Origin: Flavobacteriales bacterium
Lineage (GTDB): Bacteria; Bacteroidota; Bacteroidia; Flavobacteriales; BACL11
Assembly: GCA_002724895.1 (NCBI GenBank)
Contig: PBQB01000011.1
Coordinates: forward strand, 1-9,206
Direction of reading: 5' to 3'
DNA: 9,206 nt
Every line of letters begins with the position of its first letter. Within the stretch, counting starts at the first letter, position 1. Shown piece after piece: positions 1-5,772 of the stretch. The notes beneath the pieces are model-generated. The model had not been told where the DNA came from, did no database searches, and saw only the letters and a list, made by a program, of their open reading frames with translations. Made by a program: the position numbers and the translations under genes.

Positions 1-429
1 TATGAAAAACAAATATTTAACTATTTAGAATATTTTCATCCAAATCAATTTAAGATAATCTTTTATGATCATATCAAGATAGATCAAAAAAAAGTATTGC
101 ATTCATTGTATGATTTTTTAAATATAAGAGCTGAAAAAAAACCGTTTTTTTACAATATTATGCCTAAATTAAATAGTAGAAATAGAATTTTATTAAATCT
201 GGAAAGAAAGTATAGTAGTAATAAAATTTTAGTGAAGGGTTTACAGCTGCTACATAATATGTTTTATTTTATGAATTTATCTAAGAAAATATCCCCAGAT
301 GAGTTAGAGACAAGAATAATTTTAAGTAAATTTTATAAGCCACATAATCTTAGATTAAAGAAATTTTTAATAAAAGAGGAATTAGTTGATATTAATTCAA
401 TTCATAATATTACATGGTTATGCGATTAG
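1..429 (+). CDS. Sulfotransferase, C-terminal part (5' end outside the window)
   Basis: The reading frame is open from the first base to the TAG at 427-429 and gives 142 residues without the N-terminus. What can be seen fits the C-terminal half of a PAPS-dependent sulfotransferase of the heparan-sulfate-sulfotransferase type. Near the start, YLEYF..NQFKIIFYDHIKID resembles the family's conserved 'yl..F..eqilvl.yEdl' segment and is followed by LYDFLNI (the FLgi helix). Near the end, KFYKPHNLRLKKFL followed by a late Trp matches the usual 'yk.hN.kL..ll....W' ending. The PAPS-binding P-loop lies outside the window, so activity cannot be judged. Its last 16 bp overlap the next sulfotransferase gene, so the two are probably cotranslated. 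An ATG at 97 is an internal Met (LHSLYDFLNI context), not the start. The likely role is sulfation of a surface polysaccharide; the acceptor is unknown. Confidence 0.72.
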   Translation, partial: YEKQIFNYLEYFHPNQFKIIFYDHIKIDQKKVLHSLYDFLNIRAEKKPFFYNIMPKLNSRNRILLNLERKYSSNKILVKGLQLLHNMFYFMNLSKKISPDELETRIILSKFYKPHNLRLKKFLIKEELVDINSIHNITWLCD

Positions 430-1196
430 TTAGATTTATTAATAGATTTTTTAAATATCTAATAGGTTTATTATTTATTTCTAAAAATGATGTTTTGTTA
501 GTTTCCTTTCCAAAATCAGGTAATACATGGGTTAGATTCTATTTTTTTAATTTAATTATTCAGAAATATTCATTAGAGAAAGAAATATCGTTCTTTAATT
601 TAAATTTTTATTTGCCTGAACTAGGTAATTCAAAATTAAATAAAAAATGGAATTATACTAAAATACCTAGAGTAGTTAAAACACATATAAAAAAATCTTT
701 TTTTATTCCAAATTTTAAAGCTATCTTGTTAATTAGGCATCCTTTAGACGTTATGGTTTCTTATTATAATTTTGAAAAAAATAAAACGAATAGTAGCTTT
801 AAAGGTAGTTTTTCAGATTTCATTAGAAATAATAAGTATGGTTTAGAAGCTTGGTGTAAACATTATTTGTCTTGGAAAGATAAATCAGTTATGCTAATTA
901 AATATGAGAATCTAAAATCAGATGAGAATAAACAATTTATGCGTATTAATAATTATTTTAAGATTGAAATAGAAAAAAATAAATTTAAAAAAGCAGTTGA
1001 ACAATCAAGTGCTGAGTTTATTTCTAAAATTGAAATTAAAGAAAAAAAACTACAAACATTTAAAAATGTGAATAAGAATTTTCAATTTGTCAGATCAGGT
1101 GAGATAAATCAATACTTATCTTATTTCAATAATAATGATATGCAGTTTGCTAAGAATATTTTTGAAAAATATAAAATTCATGAGTATGAAATCTAA
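414..1196 (+). CDS. PAPS-dependent sulfotransferase (Sulfotransfer_1 type)
   Basis: This is a complete 260-residue cytosolic-type sulfotransferase. The 5'-phosphosulfate loop is clear at residues 31-39 (SFPKSGNTW), and the 3'-phosphate-binding segment at 104-118 (ILLIRHPLDVMVSYY) contains the expected Arg108 and Ser116. VKTH at 88-91 precedes it, as in sulfotransferases that carry a catalytic His after beta-strand 2. KYENLK at 163-168 is the usual 'yEdl' element, and RSGEINQYLSYF at 227-238 sits where the family's RKGxxGxWKxxF motif is expected but has lost the Gly-x-Trp part. The protein would transfer sulfate from PAPS to a hydroxyl, probably on a nascent glycan, given the neighbouring glycosyltransferases. 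The start at 414 overlaps the upstream gene by 16 bp; an in-frame ATG at 420 is an equally possible start, and neither has a Shine-Dalgarno site. It overlaps the next gene by about 11 bp. The exact acceptor cannot be read from the sequence. Confidence 0.88.
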   Translation: MVMRLVRFINRFFKYLIGLLFISKNDVLLVSFPKSGNTWVRFYFFNLIIQKYSLEKEISFFNLNFYLPELGNSKLNKKWNYTKIPRVVKTHIKKSFFIPNFKAILLIRHPLDVMVSYYNFEKNKTNSSFKGSFSDFIRNNKYGLEAWCKHYLSWKDKSVMLIKYENLKSDENKQFMRINNYFKIEIEKNKFKKAVEQSSAEFISKIEIKEKKLQTFKNVNKNFQFVRSGEINQYLSYFNNNDMQFAKNIFEKYKIHEYEI

Positions 1197-1710
1197 TTTT
1201 TTCTTTTTAAAGGAGCTTCAAAGAGAACTAAAAATAAATTCTGAAGGATGGAAAAGACAAATTGCAATTGTTAGTTACAGAATAAAGTTTTATTTTGTTT
1301 ATATCAATGCAAACAAAATTGGTTTGTTTTTTGCAAAGATACTTTCTTATTTTTTAGATTTTGTTTCTCAATCAAGAAGTTTGCCAGGCAATATTTTTAT
1401 TGGTTATGGTTTAATAATTCCCCATGGATTCAACAATGTGTTTATTACAGAAAAGGCAACTCTTGGAAATGATATAACTTTATTTCACAATGTTACTTTA
1501 GGAGTTTCAAATCTTAAAGAAAAAAACAAGACCAAAATAATTATTGGAAATAATGTTATGATTGGTTGTGGTACAACAATTTTAGGTAAATGTAGTATTG
1601 GAAATAATGTTACCATAGGATCAAACTCTTTTTTAATCAATCAAAATATAAGTGAAAATAGTACTGTAATAGCTCCAGTTTCTAAAGTAAAAAAAACAAT
1701 TAAATCATAA
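1186..1710 (+). CDS. Serine-acetyltransferase-like O-acetyltransferase (left-handed beta-helix)
   Basis: This 174-residue protein resembles CysE/WcaB-type acetyltransferases. A short helical N-terminal region (1-60) is followed by hexapeptide repeats of a left-handed beta-helix (about 68-165), for example ATLGNDITLFHNVTLG at 91-106, IIIGNNVMIGCGTTILG at 118-134 and CSIGNNVTIGSNSFL at 136-150. His80 in LIIPHG aligns with the catalytic His of CysE, but the Asp partners seen in CysE are replaced (IDH is IPH here, and the preceding turn is NIFIGYG). That and the polysaccharide neighbourhood favour acetyl-CoA-dependent O-acetylation of a sugar over cysteine synthesis. The usual VVxGxPAKV ending is altered to VIAPVSKV. 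I chose the ATG at 1186 because the protein then starts about where short family members start. ATGs at 1180 and 1135 are in frame but lie deeper inside the preceding sulfotransferase gene. The next gene starts 7 bp after the stop. Confidence 0.85.
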   Translation: MKSNFFFLKELQRELKINSEGWKRQIAIVSYRIKFYFVYINANKIGLFFAKILSYFLDFVSQSRSLPGNIFIGYGLIIPHGFNNVFITEKATLGNDITLFHNVTLGVSNLKEKNKTKIIIGNNVMIGCGTTILGKCSIGNNVTIGSNSFLINQNISENSTVIAPVSKVKKTIKS

Positions 1711-1717
1711 CCTTTTC

Positions 1718-2818
1718 ATGAAGATTTTATTTTTTTCTTCCTTTCCACCTCCAAATACTGGACAAACTCTTTCGAATTATTTTTATTTTAAAAAGTTAAA
1801 AGAAAACTTTGATATAAAAAAAATAAATACGGGTAATAAATCAATATTAAATAGAGATTCTGGAACATTTAGTATTATAGTATTAATTAATACATTAATT
1901 AATATTTTTAAATTGATTTACACTCTGTTATTGTTCAAGCCTAAAATTATTTATTTAGTTTACTCTTCTTCAAAAATTGGTATCATAAGAGATTATGTAT
2001 ATTTAATTGTAGTTAGATCTTTTGCTCCAAAAATTAAAATTGTGGCACATATTCATTCAGGAAATTATGGTGATGAAGGTAATAGGTATTGTTTAATGAA
2101 AATTTTAAGAATGACAGATAAATTTATTTTTTTAAGCAAGAAGCTTATTAAAATTTCTCATCTTTTAGAAAAAGAAAGAATAGAAATTGTTCCTAATTCT
2201 ATTTCAGAAAAAGTTTTTTTTACAGATAATGAAATTGAAAATAAAATAAAAAAAAGAAGTGTTAGAAAAGAATTAAATTTAGTTTTTTTAGGTAATATGA
2301 TAAAAGAAAAAGGATACTTAGATGTTGTCAAGAGTTTAAAATATTTAAATCTTGAAAATAAAATAAATCTATACTTAATCGGAACATGGAGAAATAAAAA
2401 TGATAGAATTTATGTTGAGAATTATTTTGAAGATGATTTAAAGAAAAACTTTCAAATTAAAATAAAGGGTACTATCAGTAATCAAATGACAATTAAACAT
2501 TATTTATCAATAGCTGATATTGTTTTGTTACCTTCATATTATAAAATTGAAGCCTTTCCAATTTCAATAATTGAAGCATTAAACTCAGCGACTCCCGTAA
2601 TTGGGACTAATCACGCTGCAATTGCTGAAATTATTTTAAATGGTTCTAATGGATTCATTGTAGACGAGCAAAGTCCTAAACAAATTGCAGATTGTATTAT
2701 TAAGCTTAATGAATTTAATGTTTGGAAAGAGTTTGCAAGTAATGCGCGAAATTCTTTTTTACAAAATTATTGCCAAGAAAAAGTGTTTAATTTTTTTAAA
2801 AAAATATTTATTGAATGA
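1718..2818 (+). CDS. Glycosyltransferase family 4 (GT-B, retaining)
   Basis: The 366-residue protein has the two-domain layout of GT4 enzymes. The N-terminal domain opens with MKILFFSSFPPPNTGQT (1-17), the short strand and glycine-containing loop where acceptors bind. HIHSG at 111-115 and FLSKKL at 138-143 are typical positions of the N-domain core, and IVPNSI at 157-162 starts the linker into the C-terminal domain. LVFLGNMIKEKGYLDVVKSL (188-207) is the classic start of the nucleotide-sugar domain. The EX7E motif is present as Glu278 and Glu286 (EAFPISIIE), followed by ALNSATPVIGTN. No export signal is evident, so it should act on the cytoplasmic face of the membrane and add a sugar from an NDP-sugar to a lipid-linked oligosaccharide. 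Donor and acceptor cannot be predicted. It overlaps the next gene by 4 bp (ATGA), which indicates translational coupling. Confidence 0.92.
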   Translation: MKILFFSSFPPPNTGQTLSNYFYFKKLKENFDIKKINTGNKSILNRDSGTFSIIVLINTLINIFKLIYTLLLFKPKIIYLVYSSSKIGIIRDYVYLIVVRSFAPKIKIVAHIHSGNYGDEGNRYCLMKILRMTDKFIFLSKKLIKISHLLEKERIEIVPNSISEKVFFTDNEIENKIKKRSVRKELNLVFLGNMIKEKGYLDVVKSLKYLNLENKINLYLIGTWRNKNDRIYVENYFEDDLKKNFQIKIKGTISNQMTIKHYLSIADIVLLPSYYKIEAFPISIIEALNSATPVIGTNHAAIAEIILNGSNGFIVDEQSPKQIADCIIKLNEFNVWKEFASNARNSFLQNYCQEKVFNFFKKIFIE

Positions 2819-3609
2819 TAATAATTGTTGGGATGCCAAGATCAGGTACTACGCTTGTTGCTAATATTTTAGGCCAAAGTAAACTAGTTAAGGTTTTAAT
2901 TGAACCACATATTTTGTGGAGAACTGATAATTTTAATTATTTTAATGATGATGAATATAATATATCATTAAAAATAATAAATAGAATCAGATCAAGATTT
3001 TATGAGTATGCTAATGGGAAAATTTTAGTTGAAAAATCTCCAATTAATTGTGTTAGGGCTAAACTAGTTTATAAAACATTTCCAAATGCTAAAATTGTTT
3101 TTTTAGAAAGAAATAAAATAGATTGTATAAATTCAAACTACATAAGATCATGTAAAAAAGATTCATTTAAATTTTCAATTATTTTTAAAAAATACTTTCA
3201 TAAGTATAATGATACAGGTTTAGAATATTCCTCAAAAACTATGTCTATTTTTAAACAGTTATATTTTTCTGACATTATTTATTTTATTGTTTTTTTATTT
3301 AAATCATTTTATTATAGAAATTTTTTAGGAATTTTACCTTTTGGGCCAAAAATTAAAGGATTTTTAAAAATTATTAATAAAAATGGATTGAGATTCTATC
3401 ATTCAATTGTTTATGAAATGAGTAGAAAGAATAAATTATTTTTGAAAAAAAAATACAAAGAGAATTTTTGTAGCTTTAATTTTGAGGAATTTTATAAGAA
3501 TGATAATGAAATTAAAAAATTATATGAATTTTGTGGTCTTTCGATTAATGAAAATCAAGTAAAAAAAATTTTCAAAAAAATTGATAGAAATAGATTTGTT
3601 AAAAATTAA
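2815..3609 (+). CDS. Sulfotransferase family protein (Sulfotransfer_3 type)
   Basis: The protein has 264 residues and begins directly with the PAPS-binding P-loop, IIIVGMPRSGTTLVANIL (2-19), as in the Sulfotransfer_3/StaD-like branch. EKSP at 73-76 and IVFLERNKIDCINSNYIR (94-111) form the 3'-phosphate-binding segment, with Arg99 and Ser107 in the expected places. FNFEEFY followed by LYEFCGL (221-242) corresponds to the conserved 'yEdl...l..FlGl' C-terminal element. It is a different subfamily from the sulfotransferase encoded at 414-1196, so the two are not a recent duplication. The middle region (about 112-200) is rich in Phe, Tyr and Lys and not recognisable; it may hold the acceptor site. 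The start is fixed by the ATGA overlap with the upstream glycosyltransferase gene. I infer a role in sulfating the polysaccharide made by this cluster; the acceptor is unknown. Confidence 0.83.
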   Translation: MIIIVGMPRSGTTLVANILGQSKLVKVLIEPHILWRTDNFNYFNDDEYNISLKIINRIRSRFYEYANGKILVEKSPINCVRAKLVYKTFPNAKIVFLERNKIDCINSNYIRSCKKDSFKFSIIFKKYFHKYNDTGLEYSSKTMSIFKQLYFSDIIYFIVFLFKSFYYRNFLGILPFGPKIKGFLKIINKNGLRFYHSIVYEMSRKNKLFLKKKYKENFCSFNFEEFYKNDNEIKKLYEFCGLSINENQVKKIFKKIDRNRFVKN

Positions 3610-3649
3610 ATTTTTTGATTATTGTTGATTTTTAGTATAAGTAATATAG
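3610..3649 (+). other. Largest gap inside the + strand cluster
   Basis: These 40 bases between the second complete sulfotransferase gene and the GT26 gene form the only break of more than 7 bp in the + strand gene run. The stretch is almost pure A/T. I see no convincing Bacteroidota promoter (TTG with TAnnTTTG) and no G/C-stabilised hairpin, so read-through is more likely than a new transcription unit. An internal promoter cannot be excluded. Confidence 0.4.
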
Positions 3650-4390
3650 ATGTATAATTTTTATAATATTAATTTTATAGATGGCAATTATGTTCAAGCA
3701 ATTAATATGCTTAAAAATAAGGCGTTTATGGTGGCTCCTTCAGGACCTGGTCTTTCAAAAATTGATAAAAATCATCAGTATAGAAAAGCACTTCAAGCAG
3801 CTGATTTTGCAATACCAGATAGTAGCTTAATGATAATATTATATTTATTATTTTATCAAAAAAAAATACAAAAGATGTCTGGTCCTAAGTTTCTAAGAGG
3901 CTTTTTAAAAGAACAAGTTTTAAGAAATGATTATGTTTTGTTTTCTATTGATCCTTCGGATGATGAAAAAGCAAGTAATAATGAATTACTAGTAAAATTA
4001 GGTATAAAAATTAAAATAACTAATCATTATGTTGCTCCAAATTTTAATAGTGATTTGGTAGAAGATGAAAACTTACTAAATATTTTAGAGAATATTGATA
4101 AAAAACCCTCGTATATTTTAATCAATATTGCTGGTGGAGTTCAAGAGTGCTTAGGACATTATATCAAAAAAAAATTATCATATGATGTTGGAATAGTTTG
4201 TACAGGTGCAGCTATAGCATTTGAAACTGGTAAGCAAGCAAGAGTTCCGATTTGGGCTGATTCATTATACCTTGGTTGGTTAGCTAGAGTAGTACAAAAT
4301 CCAAAATTATATGTTAAAAGATATATTCAAGCACTTAGATTATTTTTTGTTTTTTATCTTTGTAGGGTAAAAAAAAATATTGAATCATGA
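3650..4390 (+). CDS. WecG/TagA/CpsF family glycosyltransferase (GT26)
   Basis: The protein has 246 residues, the normal size for GT26. These enzymes add an N-acetylmannosamine-type or related sugar to a polyprenyl-diphosphate-linked first sugar, on the cytoplasmic face of the membrane. Family landmarks occur in order: the block with YRKALQAADFAIPDSSLMI (44-62), where Asp57 aligns with the proposed catalytic Asp of TagA; the nucleotide-binding segment with ILINIAGGVQE (156-166), which corresponds to 'vglGsPkQE'; and CTGAAIAFETGKQARVPIW (184-202) followed by YLGWLARVVQNP (207-218), which matches the 'GvGaafdflaG...RaP.w....glEWlyRl..eP' signature. The usual Asp-Gly after the catalytic Asp is Asp-Ser-Ser here. 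The C-terminus is basic and hydrophobic (KRYIQALRLFFVFYL), as expected for membrane attachment. It overlaps the next gene, for the initiating transferase, by 4 bp, so a role as second transferase acting on that product is plausible. The ATG at 3650 gives the normal family start. Confidence 0.88.
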   Translation: MYNFYNINFIDGNYVQAINMLKNKAFMVAPSGPGLSKIDKNHQYRKALQAADFAIPDSSLMIILYLLFYQKKIQKMSGPKFLRGFLKEQVLRNDYVLFSIDPSDDEKASNNELLVKLGIKIKITNHYVAPNFNSDLVEDENLLNILENIDKKPSYILINIAGGVQECLGHYIKKKLSYDVGIVCTGAAIAFETGKQARVPIWADSLYLGWLARVVQNPKLYVKRYIQALRLFFVFYLCRVKKNIES

Positions 4391-5772
4391 AGGGTTATTC
4401 TAGATATTTCTGGTTCATTCATTTTGTAGGCGATGTTCTATTTATAAATATTTCGTTTTTATTAACGTATTACATTAAATTCTCAACTTTTGACTTTTCA
4501 GATAAATATAGATTTTTATTTTTTATTTTTAATTCTGTTTGGATCCTTGTTGCTTTAATGCTTGATATTTATAAACTAAAACAATTAAAAAGATTTGATA
4601 AAATTGTATACAATTTGTTAAAGGCTTTTGTTTTTAATGCAGTTATAATTGGAAGTATTTTGTTTTCTTTGAAGGCGTCGGAGTTTTCTAGAGAGCAATT
4701 ATATACAACATATTTATTTATTTTTTTATTTATTATTTTTTGGAGATATATAGCAGTAAAATCAATACATTATTATAGGAGGTCAGGATATAATTATAAG
4801 AGAGTTGTTATTTTAGGATCAGGAGATTTATCAAAACAATTGTTTAACTATTTCACATCTGATATTGCGATTGGAGTACGTGTTAAAGGTATATTTTCAG
4901 TTGATGAAACAGCGCATAGAAATATGAATAATGTTGTTTATGATAAACTTGAAAATTACAAACAATTTGTTTTAGAAAATTCAATTGATGAAATATATTA
5001 TACAATGCCATTAACTTACACAAAAAAGATTAAGAATATTATAGATTTTTGTGACAAGAATTTAATTAGATTTAGAATTATTCCAGACTTTAGAGGCTTT
5101 TTGTTTAAAAAGGTTAATATTGACTTTTTAAATGATTTACCAGTAATTACATTAAGAGATGAGCCATTAACTGATTTTATTAATAAATTTTTAAAACGTT
5201 TATTTGATATAATTTTTTCGGCTATAGTTATAATATTTATCTTAAGTTGGTTATTCCCAATATTAGCATTTATCATTAAATCAACTTCTAAAGGACCAGT
5301 TTTATTTAAACAGGAACGCTCAGGCATTGATAATATAGTGTTCAATTGTTATAAGTTTCGATCTATGACTCAATCATTAGATGCTGATTCTAAGCAAGCA
5401 ACTAAAGGAGATAGTCGTATTACCAGTATTGGAGCATTTATGAGAAGAACATCTTTAGATGAATTCCCTCAATTTATAAATGTATTTTTTGGTGAGATGA
5501 GTATTGTCGGACCTAGACCACATATGCTTTTTCATACTGAAGAATATTCTAAATTGATTAAAAAATATATGGTTAGACAATTAGTTAAGCCAGGAATTAC
5601 TGGATTAGCACAAGTGAGAGGATTTAGAGGGGAAACTAGAAAATTAAAAGATATGGAAGGGCGAGTAAGGTTAGATGTTTGGTATATTGAAAATTGGTCC
5701 TTAATATTGGATATTAATATTATTTTTCTAACAATAAGAAATGCTATAAAAGGAGATGAAAAAGCATTTTAA
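4387..5772 (+). CDS. wcaJ: Polyprenyl-phosphate sugar-1-phosphate transferase, WcaJ-like
   Basis: This 461-residue membrane enzyme should start repeat-unit assembly by moving a sugar-1-phosphate, probably glucose-1-phosphate, from a UDP-sugar to undecaprenyl phosphate. The N-terminal third has about four hydrophobic helices (near 8-30, 42-62, 78-95 and 105-125). Next comes a Rossmann-like CoA_binding_3 domain starting at RVVILGSGDLSKQLF (139-153). The catalytic bacterial-sugar-transferase domain runs from KRLFDIIFSAIVIIF (270-284) to the end, with GPVLFKQERSG (303-313), CYKFRSM (321-327), TSLDEFPQF (355-363) holding the Asp358-Glu359 catalytic pair, MSIVGPRPH (371-379), KPGITGLAQV (401-410) and DVWYIENWS (430-438). 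The segment RGFRGETRKLKDMEGRV (411-427) is like that of WcaJ and not WbaP, which is the basis for suggesting glucose. The symbol marks similarity to the family, not proven substrate use. The gene overlaps its neighbours by 4 bp upstream and 17 bp downstream. Confidence 0.92.
   Translation: MKGYSRYFWFIHFVGDVLFINISFLLTYYIKFSTFDFSDKYRFLFFIFNSVWILVALMLDIYKLKQLKRFDKIVYNLLKAFVFNAVIIGSILFSLKASEFSREQLYTTYLFIFLFIIFWRYIAVKSIHYYRRSGYNYKRVVILGSGDLSKQLFNYFTSDIAIGVRVKGIFSVDETAHRNMNNVVYDKLENYKQFVLENSIDEIYYTMPLTYTKKIKNIIDFCDKNLIRFRIIPDFRGFLFKKVNIDFLNDLPVITLRDEPLTDFINKFLKRLFDIIFSAIVIIFILSWLFPILAFIIKSTSKGPVLFKQERSGIDNIVFNCYKFRSMTQSLDADSKQATKGDSRITSIGAFMRRTSLDEFPQFINVFFGEMSIVGPRPHMLFHTEEYSKLIKKYMVRQLVKPGITGLAQVRGFRGETRKLKDMEGRVRLDVWYIENWSLILDINIIFLTIRNAIKGDEKAF

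Noticed and set aside
97..429. ATG at 97 as the start of a small gene
   Set aside because: The frame is open to base 1 and the upstream residues match the sulfotransferase fold, so this is an internal Met of a truncated gene.
414..3609. The two complete sulfotransferase genes as a recent tandem duplication
   Set aside because: Their P-loops, spacing of motifs and C-terminal halves differ clearly and place them in different subfamilies.
3600..3620. A/T inverted repeat followed by T residues after the second complete sulfotransferase gene, as a terminator
   Set aside because: The stem would be only about five A:T pairs with no G/C, which is expected by chance at this composition.
5016..5345. 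Open - strand frame of 109 codons inside the WcaJ-like gene
   Set aside because: It lies antisense to well-conserved catalytic-domain sequence, and its translation resembles no family.
5748..5755. AAAAGGAG as a ribosome binding site for the RemB-like gene
   Set aside because: It directly abuts the ATG with no spacer, and Bacteroidota rarely depend on such sites; no later in-frame Met would keep the signal peptide.
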